Positions 50,090 to 62,010 of a stretch of 64,000 nucleotides of DNA are shown here, piece by piece (position 1 is the stretch's first letter; each line of letters starts with the position of its first letter). This DNA is from Pyropia yezoensis (taxonomy: Eukaryota > Rhodophyta > Bangiophyceae > Bangiales > Bangiaceae), in assembly GCA_009829735.1 (NCBI GenBank), contig CM020618.1, positions 10,073,119-10,137,118 of the forward strand, given 5' to 3'. A model generated the notes under the pieces. It had not been told where the DNA came from. It made no database searches and saw only the letters and a list, made by a program, of their open reading frames with translations. The translations under genes and the position numbers were made by a program.

Positions 50090-51450
50090 TCGGTCAAGGT
50101 CGTTGTGGGCCTCATCAATCAGCCACACCCGAACAACGCCACTAACACCATCCTTGCTGCTGTCTGTCCGTGTGATACTGATGGCTAAGATGACCTCGAC
50201 GACATGCTGCGTACGCTGGCGCCTCAGGTCCAGGAGCTGTTGAAGAAGGCGTGCTGGCTGATGGTCAGCGGCGAGCGGTGCGGCTCTCACACACCGGCGA
50301 CTATGCCGCCCTCTGCACAATACCTCGTCACAAGGTCGCCAGCGCGACGATGCCGTGCCTTCTGTGCATCAGCACGCTCGCGCCCAGCGCCGAGCGCGCT
50401 TTTTTGAATGCCCTGCATGGTACCCTTCAGGATATGACTGGCAAACGAACATTGCGGTGGGCGCTGCAATACGGTGGCACGGCTCGGCCGGGGCAGCCTG
50501 GCGGCGGTACACACGCCCTTCGCACGCCAATTGGCGCTTCTGTCAGTCACGCGGCGAACTCTCCACCCCGATGATTCTCGACAGATCATGGTAATCCCAT
50601 TGCACAATACCCTCTGTGTGACGGCGCAAGTCCTTGCCCTCGCCGCCGAGTGCGTAATTACGTGCAAGGGAGCTGCTGCGGGATTGGGCTTTGCACGCGG
50701 CCTTGCGGCGCATCTGAGAGACAAGATGTTGGAATATCACTTGTACCCTACCACGGGGGTGGGTGTATCGGCCGGGACTGTCACCATCATGATGACAGTA
50801 GTCACGCTGTCTGCCGCCTCCTCGTGCAGGACCTCACTGAGGAGTACCACACTGCCTTAAAGCAGGCATGGGTTCCGTGGAATAGCGTGAGGAAGTCCCT
50901 CAACGGAGCTTCCATTGCCAAGACGGAGGAGGTCCGCCAGTTCAAAGCGAACGCTTCTGCCCATGTTACGCACCTGAAGCGGGCATTTCCCTGGTTGAAC
51001 ATCTTCCCGAAGCTCCACCTGCTACTGTACCACGCCGCAGAGTTCATGCAACGCTACGGAAGCATCGGCATGTACGGCGAGCAGGCAATTGAGGCGTGGC
51101 ACGGACGCTACTGTCGGAGTGCGCGCCAACACTCCTTAGGCTATGAGATAGCCTCGGCTGCGGCTGTTCAGCGGGCGATGGCGCTAGCCAGGGAGGCCAG
51201 TGAGTCATATCTCGCAAGGTACGGACCCACTCGCAAGCCTGCGGCTCTCGGAGCGCGGAATGCATCGAAGGTGTACGTGTTAGAAGAAGACGTAGGTCAA
51301 TGGGAAAGAAAGAGAGAGAACGCGACAAGACAAGGCGAGAGCGGGCAGGTGATAGAGCAGCAAAAAAGCAACGCACTGGAGAGGCGGTCGCCAGCGATGG
51401 CCACAGCGGCCACTCATGTGCGAACCGTGCGTCAGATGAAAGGCTCAGGT
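50090..51450 (+). pseudogene. Transposase-like protein of unassigned family, decayed
   Basis: Several plus-strand frames joined by shifts give coherent protein motifs. VVVGLINQPHPNNATNTILA is followed by a stop, then by RTLAPQVQELLKKACWLMV, then (another frame) TGDYAALCTIPRHK ending in PCLLC. Finally one frame to about 51450 has LTEEYHTALKQAWVPWNSVR, FPKLHLLLYHAAEFMQRYG and MYGEQAIEAWHGRYCR. The GDY...PCLxC pair and the PKLHLLLYH...EQAIEAWH block resemble transposase-like proteins that are multicopy in many invertebrate and protist genomes. I recall no formal superfamily name with confidence. It sits inside the long inverted repeats, which supports the transposase reading. Multiple stops and frameshifts make it inactive. 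Confidence 0.5.
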
Positions 51451-52264
51451 AGATGCTTCGGTGCTGTGACATGCGGACGACTACATCCCCCACTGCGGGG
51501 ACGCGATGCCAGGCAGCCGGCTGGTGCGATCGGACAAGACTGGCCGGGTCACGGCGCGCACTGCAGATTGCCGCGGCAGGCCGCTGCAGACCGCAGCTGG
51601 ATTTTCATGGGCTTCGCCCGACTCGCCGACGATTCGTGCGCTCTGGAGCAACCACGTTGGTATCTGTGCAACTTCAGCCTCACGGAACAGATAATCTGCT
51701 GAAAAAACTGACAGCAGGGGTATAAGCCAATAGATGACCGGAATCAGAGCCAGATGGCCACTGGTGGGCCATATCTGGCGTTCCACAGTGCATGAACTGG
51801 GCATGTGAGCTGCCTCCATCTGTCCGTCTCCGCACCCGCCCCCTCGCTTACACTGTCCATTGGGTCCATTCTCGCGCTCTTCATCGACGAGTCGCCCCAC
51901 ACATCATTCATGCGGGGATGCCCCTTCTCCCGTCACCCCTTCCAAATTTGCTACCACGTCCGACTCTATGAGCATGTATGAGTTACGACAGTTACCGACC
52001 AAGGCCACCCAGACAGCGGCTGATAGTCCCCTCACAACCAGCCCTCGGGGTACTCCGTCAGTCTCTTCCCTTCCTTTCTACCATCTCACTGAATCCGCTT
52101 CCCGCCTCTTCAAAGCTGTTCCCAAAAATCATGCCTGCCTGCCCCACGCGCCGTACCTCAGCAGCTTTCCGCCATTGAGAGGCTGCGTTGCTCGCCCCGT
52201 CAGCACCAAGGCACCCGAATCGAGGAGCGCGCGGTAGAGGCAAACTAGCTGTCCGTGGCTCGAC

Positions 52265-52610
52265 GTGATGAATGTGGCAAAAGCCTTTCGCCCACGCGGC
52301 ACCCTAGATGGGGCGGTGTGCTAGGGTGACCTCCCGTGTCGGAGGAACCGGAAAAAGTGCAACTCGCACACAAGCTATCTCTGTTGTGGACCAAACCGTC
52401 CACCACGACACAAGAAGAAAGTGAGTTGGCCAACAGACTTTCGTCGGGACGGGGAAGCAAGGCCCAGCCCTGCTGTTCCTTCCCTCTTCCCTCCAGGGTC
52501 CCCTCAGAATCTAGCCACTCAGAATCCCCCACCCCAGCACCTGCCCACCGGGCCACACGACAGTTCAAGACGATAAGAATGTACAGCCTCAAATCCAAGG
52601 TGGTTTTACG
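52265..52610 (-). repeat. Right terminal inverted repeat
   Basis: This is the reverse-complement partner of 48562-48907. The inner end includes the conserved block TGGGGCGGTGTGC, and the outer end TTCAAGACGATAAGAATGTA. Confidence 0.7.
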
Positions 52611-55600
52611 ATCATGCAAAGTGACCCCCACTTGTAGAGATGTCGGAGGTCAAGAGCAAGAGGAGAAGCGGGTCCGACCATCTGTCTCCCGCAGCCACGT
52701 GTGGAGCCCGCTGCCCCATACTTGCGGCAGGTACTGCCAGAAGTCGGACTTGAAGACTATGGTAGAGACTGTTAAGGCAGAGACATCATGGGATCTGCGG
52801 GAATATCTAGAAAGCATTCGAGCCAAGCTCTGAAGCAGCTGAGAATTCGTTCCTGGACAATCTCGGGGTCTAGCAGCGCTTCCTACGACATCTCGTGCGA
52901 CGACAGAAATCTCGATAGATTCCGTAGTGCTACAGGAAGTTTGTTTCTACATTGCATAGGAAAGGAGTTCCAGATGTTGTCAAGATCGATTCGGTATTAC
53001 TGTCCCCATGTCGTTGTAGGACACTTCCTGTGACGATCCTGGCGTCGACATGCCGAATGTCCCTTATATTGTCAAAGGACTCTTCCAAAAGCTGTCAATA
53101 TCAGGTTCTTTGAAGTGGTCGCCAAACGCCGTGTTGGATTGCCACGAGCCAGGTGCAAGACATACTCGGAAGCATCAATCCATCGTGAGCTATGGTTGAC
53201 ACGACATACGTGACGCCGAAAGCAGTTGAGAGATACCTGACGCTGCATGAACCGCGAAGAGCATTTCTGCCTAGCCATGGAACTGGGTCTGAAATGGTAG
53301 TGGAATGCTTCTTCTGTCGCGCTCCAACACTCTTGCAGTACGTTGTGGCGGAACTCACGCACTCCTGACGCAGACACATTCCCGAAAATACCTCGAGAAT
53401 GTTCTTCGGAGAATTCTGGCTTGGGTTCTCTCACCTCTTCAGGGAGCAGCTCGTACCCTGTTCGTAGAAAACGGGCACTTTGCAGATCGTGCTGCTATCG
53501 CGGCCAACTTGAGTTTCTCGCCCTAATAGATTCGCGTGCAACTGTATAATGCTGTGGCACAGGAGGGGGTGCACTAGGCCGGTTGGTTCCACGGCTTTGC
53601 CGCCCACTCTTCGAGAAATGGAAAACGTGTGCTCAGCGAAACAGCTATTCACCAATCTCCGGCACTCTCACAGAAGAGCAGACTTATTGCTGAAAGCCCC
53701 TTGTACCACTTGGAGCGAGGCAGATGAGCGGAAGAGACGAGCAAATATGCACCTCGCGCGAGACTGACGACAAGAAAGATCGCGGGCGAAGAACCGAATC
53801 AGTACCCGGATAGGCCTGCCCTTTTCGATGGTATTTATCTATATTGGCGTGCACTTGTTGTCTTCGAGTTTGTTTTGGTCGAAGCTTTTCACGCCCGTGG
53901 CGGACACTGGGCGCCGTCGGACTCGTCGTATGCATGCTAAGCGAAGCGGGCACCGATGGCCTTGACGAGACGGGAAAGGGGTGCCCGCCGCCGTGGGCCA
54001 CCACTGCCGAAACATGAGCCGTGGCTGTGGCAGCTCGCATCAAAATCAGTGATTGTGGCGGCTCGAAACATGAGCAATGGCTGTGGCGGCTCCAGCAGCC
54101 ACGACCCAAGCTTTTTAGAAACACAAGCTTGCCCCGTTCGTTGCTCCTATCGCTTCTCAAAGGACGCCTGTGTCGCGCCCGGCAAGACTGTTACCTCTCG
54201 GAACGTGCACGTCAGGAAGCGACCAGCGCATGATGCACCAGCGAGCACCGCCATAAACGTCCCAATTTGGTTCGTCATGCATAGCTGCAGGGTCGCAGAG
54301 GGTAGGAATTTAATAAATTTTTATCGCTCAGAACAGTCGTTCCAGCGCCGAACAGCAGGCGTCGAATGTCACAAAAAACGACTCGGTCTCAAGCGGGCGC
54401 ACCTTTTGGCCGTCCTCATAATCCTCCTATCCCGCGGAGAGCCGCGCCCCGACATGCGGGGCGGTCGCGCTGGCAGCTGCCTGCGTGGCGCTACCCTTCA
54501 CCCACCACCTCCCAGCTTCACCCCGTGCCTGCTTCAATGACGGGGTGCACCCACAGCCCGCCGCGACGCGGCCAGAGCTGGGGGGCCAGGGCGGCCAAAG
54601 GCTGGTCGGGTCGCGGGAAGTGCGCTCTCCAGGCCGGGCCTCTTCAATGGGGACGCCCGTCGGGTGCTGCACGGCCACCACCGCCGCTGTCCCGGCTGCC
54701 ACCATTCTTCCCCCCTTGCCCCCGCCAACCGCCTAGCGGTTCCTTGCCGCCAACCTCCTTTCCGTTCCTTGCCGTCATCCGCCTTGCCGCTCCTTGCCGC
54801 CAGCACCTCGTCACTTTCGCTATAGCGCCCTTCCCGTCTCTCCGCCCCTCCCCCGCGCAGCCACCCCCCAAACTGCGGAAACTGCAGCCCACCAGCGCCG
54901 AGACACACCTGTCACGAACGGCGCGGCCTTCCCGCGTCGGTGGTGGGGGCGGCCAGCAGGCGCAGTGGGCGGCCACAGGTGGGCCGGGGAGGGGGGGCAG
55001 TGTCGGTGGATGGATGAGTCGGTGGTGATCGGGGGAGGCAGTTGGAGAGGGGGGAGGCGTACCGCCGGGGGCGACAGTGACCGGGAGAAGCGGGCGCGCC
55101 CTGCGGACCGCACGCCTGTCCGAGGCTGGGCGTCGTCGCAGGCTTGTAGCCGGGGTTGGGACAGCCCAGTCTCAGTGAAGCGCAGTGCCCAATTCGGTAA
55201 TGTAGCGCTGTGGTGGGTCTTGACACGGCGTCTGGGCCAGTGACAATCGAGCTGCTTTGATAGCGAGGTGCAGAGGGGTTGCAGCAGGACCGAGAACCTA
55301 GCCGTTAAGTTTTGCTGCAAGTGGTCATCTTACCAAGTAACTGGTTGACGCCCGTGTGTTTATTTGAAACGACGTCGCCTGTACTGCTGTCGACTTCGAC
55401 ACGAGGCAGACTGGCGGCGCCCCACCTCGCGTCCCTCCCTTTCCCCTGATTGGGAAGGGCGCCGAAGCCCTTCCAGGTACGTCATCACCCCGTCTTATAT
55501 TCGCCTCAGCCGTTACATCTCGAAACACTACCTGCTGAGCCTCACTGCCCGCCGCCGTGGCGGCCGCCTCTCGACTAGCTGCCGTCTCCATCGCGCGTCG

Positions 55601-57390
55601 CGCTTCAGGAGCACCTGTATTGCCCTATCCTTTCCCCGTTTTCATTTCAAGGCTCAGGGGGGGTGCCATCGCCTCCAGAGGCACGCTCTCACCTCGCCCT
55701 CCCACAGAAGGCCGGCATCTTTGCCTCACAGCGCAATGCAGTCAGACACCCGGATAGCCGACAACGAGACTGCTGCCGCTGCCGCAATCGCAGGCGCCCC
55801 CGCTGCTGCTGCCGCAGGTGCTGCAGTCCTTAATCCCGCAGCCACCGCGGGAAGGTTCTCACTATTCATGAGATTGCCCCGCTCAGCCGCGCAGCGCCCG
55901 GCGCACGTTCTCCGCGCGTGGCGGCTGCATTCGCGTGTGCGCGAGCATTCTGTTACGCTTTTGTTTATGTGGGGCACGAAGTTGTAACCTGCGCGTTGGG
56001 GGCAGGGGGTTAGAAGGTGTTCACATGCTTTTTAAAAAGGTCTCGTGCTCGGGTGGGAGTGCCATGCACGAGATGTGAGGGGGCGACCGTGGAGGGGGAG
56101 AACTCCGCCGCCAGGAGTCGAGGGAACGCCTTTCTGGCTGTGGTTCGGCGAGCAACAGGCGGATCATGCACGCGCTGCCGAGACCTGCTCTCTCTATCCA
56201 GAAAGGCTCAGGGCAGGCCGTACGACGACATTGTCGAAGGACAGCTGGCATCTCCTGCTGTACGTTCTTGGTCGCGTACGGCCTCCGCAATGATTCATGA
56301 AAATTGCGAGAGCTCTACCGACTTGTCAAAATTTATTCAGATACTATCGGTCCGATCGATCGACTGGCTCTACTTTGTCGCGGTCCCATCGCTAGTCCCA
56401 ACCCCAGACCTGGTTCGGGAGGCAGTCTGGTGGTGGGTCTAGAAAAAGCCCCGTTTACTATGAAGTTTGGAGCGTGGACCCTGCACTGGCCCGGATCTGG
56501 TCCAAGGAACGTGTAACCGAATTGCGCCCAGATGAGCCACGGACTGCGGTTGACAAATGGAAAGTCAAACAAGTCGCGGTCACGTGAGCAGCTTTCAGTA
56601 GGTTGCCTGGTTCTCTCTCACTTGCTTCTTGATCCGGCATGATCCAAGCACGTATCTATATGCAGCCATTGAAGTGCGCGAATGCCCGCGAGTCTGCCGC
56701 TTCGGTATGAACAACACTGGCCGCGACACCTCGAGCGCGTGTCCTGTCTGGGCGAAGTTGGTGGCTCGCCTCTTTTCGAGGGTCCGCGCGGCCACCGGCC
56801 TTTGCCCTAGTCGATCGGCCATCCCGGGCGCTCCCCTCCCTCCTCGTATTTTCCTGTGGCTGCCGCGGCGGCGCCGTCCGCGCCGTCGGCGCGCCGCTCA
56901 GACGCGCGGTGAAGGCCCTTCATCTTCCGCGTGGCTGCCGCCACCCGCGGCAGCGCTGACGGGGCTGGTGCTTGGGCTGGTGCTGGCGATGCTGACGACG
57001 GTGGTGTTTGAAGTTGTGGTGGCGGCGGTTGTGGGGCTGTTGGTGGTCGTCGCGGCGGCGGCCGCCGCCGCGCGTCCCGCATCACGGGCCTTGCTGCGAT
57101 AGTCACCGTCGCCGCCGCGACGGGGGTAGCGCTGCTGGCCGCCGTTGCGGGCGTGTCCCAGCCGCTGTGGAGGTTTCCCGCCACCCTCCGAGTAGGCGGC
57201 GGCGGTGGCGGCGGCGGCAGCTGGCTCAGCCCCCTTGAACGCGCCCTCGCCCGCGCGTGTGAGGTGGCCGACTGCACGTGGCGGGCGTGTGGCGGTGGGA
57301 ACAGGGCGCCCATTGCTTTTAAGGATACCCGCTGGCTTCTCTTCGGCCTCGGCGGCCGCGCCCGTGCGCAGGAGATTACCGACCACCACA
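52611..57390. other. Gene-poor region
   Basis: I find no frame with recognisable motifs on either strand. A 28-base direct repeat (GAAACATGAGCNNTGGCTGTGG-type) occurs at 54009-54036 and 54065-54092. From 54440 to 55150 the sequence is GC-rich, with repeated TTCCTTGCCG units near 54735-54800. A frame at 55557 (MAAASRLAAVSIARRA) resembles an organelle-targeting N-terminus, but nothing downstream supports a gene. Confidence 0.4.
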
Positions 57391-57490
57391 CCCCCCCCCC
57401 ACAAAGCGCCCGCCGACGGCCGCGTATCCACCGCCCTTGCCGCCGACACCGCCCGCACCACGCCCTCCGCATCCACCAGCGCCCCAGATG
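57391..57490. repeat. Direct repeat, copy 1 (~100 bp)
   Basis: The block starts with a C tract and ACAAAGCGCCCGCCGACGGC, continues through GCCGACACCGCCCGCACCAC, and matches the block 347 bases downstream with a handful of substitutions. Confidence 0.6.
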
Positions 57491-57737
57491 CCAAGATGGC
57501 CGCCGCCGACTGTTTTCGCCTTGCCGCCGCGCGCCGCCGTCGTCGTCGCCCGCCCGCCGCCGCCGACAACCTCGTTGTGCTTGGCGGGGGGGACGACAGC
57601 GGCCGCGAGCCGCCGGACCCAGCCCCCAGCCAAGTCAGCGCCAACCCCCTCCTTGGCGCAGAGGGGCTCTTGCCCATCGCGGGGGCCGGCAGCAACGACA
57701 GCGAGAGCGTCACCCCCCCCCCCCTATCGACCACTCC

Positions 57738-57840
57738 ACCCCCCCCCACAAAGCGCCCGCCGACGCCCGCACATCCGCCACCCTTGCCGCCGACACCGCC
57801 CGCACCACGCCCCTCGCACCCGCCACCGCGCCCGACGCCG
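57738..57840. repeat. Direct repeat, copy 2 (~100 bp)
   Basis: This is the second copy of the block at 57391-57490. Read on the minus strand both give a related peptide (RAVSAAR ... SAGALWGG), so the duplication may once have been coding, but the surrounding frames are low-complexity and I do not call a gene. Confidence 0.6.
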
Positions 57841-58154
57841 TGGCTGTCGCCGAAAACCGTTGCCGCCGACCGCCGTGCGCCGCGCGGTGTGAGGATGGTG
57901 TGGCGGTGCGGCAGCGGCTGCCGCCAATCAGAGCCTCTTTTCGCACAGCCACGAAGCCGCCAGTCGGGCGCTTACTCTCCTGCGCGCCGCGCGCGACCGA
58001 CGTCATCTGTCCATCCATAGCTCAGCCATGCGCTGTCCAGTGCAAAAGCACGCAAGAAAATTATTGTTCATAGAGTGTATCCGCCGAAAGCAGGGAGAAA
58101 CAGATACGATGGACCAACACAAACAAAAGCAGAGAGAGCGACGAAAGCGCGATC

Positions 58155-59748
58155 TCACGGACTCCTCGCGCGCAGGGCGCCGATCCAGTCGCGACAGCTC
58201 GCCTGAGAACTAGACCGAGTATCGGCCCCCTCATCGACGCCAGAAATGAGCTGAGAAGTCAACAGAGCGATGTCACCCGTCCCACTCAGTGTCGACCCTC
58301 GAATACCAAACTTGGCTGCCGCCGTCGTCACCAGGGCCAGAAGAGAGACGCGCTTGCTGCTCTGCTCGTCACCAAAAATAAAATCAGCCAGATCCATGGC
58401 GGCCTCTGTGGGAGACAGCCGCAGACGAGCAGGGGTCGGTCGCATAGGATGATCCTCGGCGCCGGCCATCGCCCTCGAGATCTCAGCGTCGTGCTGCGCC
58501 CGGCGCTCCGCTCTCATGTCACACCGATTGTCAGGCAAATAAAACAGTTCAAGCCGTGAGAACCACCGTGGAAACAATCAGAGCCAATGGAAAAAGTGTG
58601 TAGCTGCCCGGTCGCCACTGTCAGTGTCTTTTTCCCATCATAGCACGATGATCATGTCTCCATCAGTCCTGACAATCATCCAGCCAGAAGCAGAGAAGAA
58701 GAAGAAGAAAATCGTACATGCGGTTGGAGCCATTGGGAGCCGAGAAGGACAGCGCCGATTGGCTTAGTCGATTCGCCCCCGCCCGCTGAGCCGCGGCGAG
58801 GGCACCGTGTAAACTCTCTAGGGCCGCCCCCGGCGCGCGGTCGTCGCTGACGCCGCTGGGGTGGCCGGTGTCGGAGGCGATGGCTCCTTCCAAAGCAGCG
58901 GCACATGCGGACAGACCGGCGTTGGCCAATCTTGCCTGCTCGCCAGTGGATGCTAAATTGGGCTGCGCCAATTCGGACGCCGCGGACCCTAGAGTGCGTA
59001 GGCTAGATATCGCCGTGCTGACGGGGGCGACCTCGTCAACAAGGTTGGACACCAGTCCCGCCCGTTCGCGCGCCGTATCATTTAGAGCAGCGTCCTTCTC
59101 GGCGTAGATCGCTCGAACCCTCTGCACTGCCGCGTGGAAGATCGCAGGCGTGGAGCCATGACAAACACAATGAGAACATTGAAGGCTCTTGTGCCCCTTC
59201 TTGTGTAACGCGACGCCTTTGTCTTACACGACGCGCTTGAAAAGCTTAGGGTCCAATGCGATCGTCTTCTGAATGTGGCCTGGACGGCGGCACTTCGGAC
59301 ACCTTCAAAGATGCACAATGTGCAAAAGAAAATTACCAATGAGAGGTGCATCCAGTGTGTAGAAAAAAAGGGCAGGTCAGCGCACTGCCGTGGGGAGCCC
59401 TCATCATGCGACGTCAAAAAACCGCCACACCAAAAAAAAAAAAAGAACGATAAGAACTTACATCATGCGGCACACGCAGTCCTGGTCCTGGCATTAAGCC
59501 CCGGTGTAGTACGGGTGGTCAACAAGCAAGGTGCTCGCGCACTGCAGGCTTCCATTCACCAGAGAGCACTGCCCGAAAAAATGCCCCTTGCCGTGGGAAC
59601 CAATATTCTGATGGCCGCACGCCCCGCACGCAGGTGTCTTCGGACCGGTCGCGCTAGAGCCAGCGGCCGCCCCGGGTTGGCCGAGACTGGAAACTGGGGT
59701 GGGCGAAGGAGAGGCGGGAGCGCCATCTGCTGCATGCAAACATAGCAC
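58155..59748 (-). pseudogene. Broken cysteine-rich (zinc-binding-like) reading frame, possibly intron-containing
   Basis: On the minus strand, from 59748 down, the frame gives ACGACGHQNIGSHGKGHFFG and then an in-frame TAA. The same frame continues past the stop to a good 5' splice-site sequence (GTAAGT at 59461). After a 62-base candidate intron comes LTCPFFLHTGCTSH, and after a second very short candidate intron CPKCRRPGHIQKTIALDPKL. Another in-frame TAA follows, then KKGHKSLQCSHCVCHG and a helical region (VRAIYAEKDAALNDTARERA) to 58663. A third block (58540-58155) has RAERRAQHDAEISRA and MDLADFIFGDEQSSKR. The Cys/His spacing suggests zinc binding, as in some transposon-encoded or DNA-binding proteins. 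The family is unknown, and the introns (62 and 34 bases) are speculative. Confidence 0.35.
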
Positions 59749-60448
59749 ACAAAAGAAAGCTTTTGCGTGCAGCGTCAGTCGTCATCCAGTAGAATCAGAA
59801 TTTATCGCCTCGTAAGGTCATACGATACGCGAGGGTATCAGTGTCGCGCCCAACTCTCATCGTCTGCCTCCATGACGCACCTGTCTCATGGCTCTTTGCA
59901 TTGGCCGGGGTCCGCCCGTGTCAGGCGATCGGGTGTGGAGCGGGTGGGGAGGTGATCGGGGGTGGTAGGTGAAGCACGCGCCAAAGGAAGCGCTGGTGGG
60001 GGTGCGCTCGTGACGGGGACGCCAGGTGCGAAGAAGATGGTGGCGACGACGGTGGTGTTATCGACGGTGACCAACCTCTGACGTCCCTGCTCAACCCCTG
60101 GTATGGCAATCTGCTTGGCAGAATTGCTAGAGAAATTTTAGAAGGCTATGGAGGGTGAGGAGGAGGGATAATAGAGGTTCCATGCCGCTTTTCCTTTCGC
60201 TTAGCACGCTATGCGGTCACACCCCCCCCCACCTCCCAGCCAGCCAGCGGCACGCGCGCTCCCGCCCTCCCGCCCGACAATGCCAAGGGGGGCATCCCCC
60301 CCCCTCCCCTCCCGCGACGGAGAGGCACTGGTTGACACCTCCCAGCCCCCATCCTTTACATACTACTCGTTGTCGTTGGTTTTCGTATAGTCTCGTGAAA
60401 TGTATTTCGAGCAGTATGTCTAGCAACACTCGGTGTGCCACGCTGCGA
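59749..60448. other. Intergenic region, no gene recognised
   Basis: Mixed sequence with C tracts around 60225-60310. No frame longer than about 115 codons, and none with motifs. Confidence 0.4.
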
Positions 60449-60466
60449 TACAGTCATGACCCGGTT
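60449..60466 (+). repeat. Outer inverted end, left
   Basis: TACAGTCATGACCCGGTT is identical to the reverse complement of 63238-63255. Confidence 0.6.
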
Positions 60467-60474
60467 GTAAGCGT

Positions 60475-60507
60475 CCCAGTTATATGGCACCCTGCCATAT
60501 AACTGGG
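60475..60507. repeat. Perfect hairpin, 15-bp stem and 3-base loop
   Basis: CCCAGTTATATGGCA is followed by CCC and then its exact complement TGCCATATAACTGGG. It lies eight bases inside the left outer end of the putative element. Confidence 0.8.
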
Positions 60508-60943
60508 AGAATCGCGACCGTCCTGCTTCAAGGTCTCGATCGCCAGTCTCTGCGATCGTTCGGCATACAGTGCAATCGAATGGAATGGAATTACGAGGAG
60601 AGCAAGGGGGCACGGAATCGGGGGCCACAGGTGCACCCGCCGTCGGACCCCAGCGTCGTCGACCCCAGCGACGTCGACCCCAGCGGCCACCCCCACCATC
60701 CTCACCCTGGTGCTTCTCCTACCGTTTGTATCGCACGCGCGGGCGCCGTTCGACGGTGCTGGGACAGGTTACATGCTTGGGGGGTGAATGCCGCGGGATC
60801 TGTCGTGTGCCTCACGTGGTTTCTATTTTACGTCGTACGTTGTGGGCTGGGGTCGCCGACCATTTGTAGGTACCCCGTTCCCGTCGCTATTTTTCTTTTT
60901 GGCGGTGTTCCTCTTCGCAAGGGATATTATATATATATTCGCA

Positions 60944-61240
60944 ATGGAGATTGCCCTGTGCGCGTTTGTTTTTGAGTTTGTTCTCTTGTGTGCTTGTGCT
61001 ACCCTCTGCGCCTCTGTCGTAGTTGACCCCACCCCCCCCCCGGACCCTTCCCAGATCCTATCAGAATGGCAGCGTGTGCGCGATCTGGCCTCCGCGGCCG
61101 CGGCGGCCGCGGCAGAGGAGGTCTGCCCAAACCCGTCCCGTGAGACGGTGCGGGTCATCAAGATTGCCGCTCGCGCAGCAACAGCAGCCACCGCCACGGC
61201 TCTGGGGGGGGACCCCATGCACCTGTCGGACGTACCCTGA
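60944..61240 (+). CDS. Small hypothetical protein with hydrophobic N-terminus
   Basis: The ATG at 60944 follows an AT-rich TATTATATATATATTC stretch. The 98-residue frame starts with a hydrophobic segment (MEIALCAFVFEFVLLCACAT) that looks like a signal peptide or single membrane helix. A helical Ala-rich part follows (ILSEWQRVRDLASAAAAA). The frame stops at 61238-61240 but stays open beyond to 61504 (ending ALEGMDDGASSTGDSQ), so it may be the first part of a broken longer gene. It lies inside the putative pogo-like element. No family is recognised and it may be spurious. Confidence 0.2.
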   Translation: MEIALCAFVFEFVLLCACATLCASVVVDPTPPPDPSQILSEWQRVRDLASAAAAAAAEEVCPNPSRETVRVIKIAARAATAATATALGGDPMHLSDVP

Positions 61241-61981
61241 GGAGCAGGCCCCCTCAGGGAGCAGCGGACGGCGTCTGAGGTGCGAGCGGCCCCGGTCGGT
61301 CAACCTAGCTCCGGTGGGGTCGACCAGGGCAACACGCACGGTGGGCGGGGCGGCGGGGGAGCTGCTGGGACGGGTGACGGCGGAGGGGCAGAGCGGGGCG
61401 GCCAGGAGGCTGGGCGAGGCGAGCCAGGGCTGTTTGAGGAGGGGGGGGCGGACGCCTTGGAGGGCATGGACGACGGCGCATCGTCCACCGGCGACAGTCA
61501 ATGACCGGCTTTTCTTTTTTCATTTACGGACGTGTTCCCTGTGTGCGCCACTTCCATCAGAGGGGGGGAGTCGGGGTAGGGGCGGCAATGGTTGGGGGGG
61601 GTGGAGGGGGGGGGGCGGCACAGGTTGCAAAGGTTGGGGGGGGTGGAGGGGGGGGGGGGCTGGTCCGACACAGTCACCGCTAAGTCGAATGGCCCGCTGC
61701 ACGGATCCGCCCTGACTTGGAGTCGCCCCGGCTCGCGGCAGCAGACGTGACGTCATCCACAAACAAGTCAAGTACAGAATTGGGCCCTGCTGCATGCGGT
61801 CGACCGAACGCATGTAGTCGAGCTCGGCCTCAGAATCACGAGATCGACAATGATTTTGGGCTTGAATTCACAGTGATCGCAGTGGAAGGGGGAACGATCG
61901 CCGGCGAGCCGGCGACGTCTGGGAGCTGACGCCACGACACTGCATGGCAGGAACGGGGGCTACAAAGAGCGCAAGGGTGCC

Positions 61982-62010
61982 ATATCCGTATGACCGGTAA
62001 TAGCGACCAC
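61982..62010 (+). repeat. Inner inverted end, left (29 bp)
   Basis: This 29-base arm (starting ATATCCGTATGACCGG, ending TAGCGACCAC) pairs with 63209-63237 with three mismatches. Confidence 0.55.

Larger units (their letters stand above)
48562..52610. mobile_element. DNA transposon with ~345-bp terminal inverted repeats, family unassigned
   Basis: Sequence from 48562 to about 48907 reappears in reverse complement at about 52265-52610 with clear similarity over the whole length (shared blocks include ATCGTCTTGAACTTTCGTGT-like, GGGCAGGTGCTGGGGTGGG and CACCGCCCCA). Inside lies a decayed plus-strand transposase-like frame (50090-51450). Long inverted repeats around one degenerate gene indicate a cut-and-paste element. 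I could not define a target-site duplication. Confidence 0.7.
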
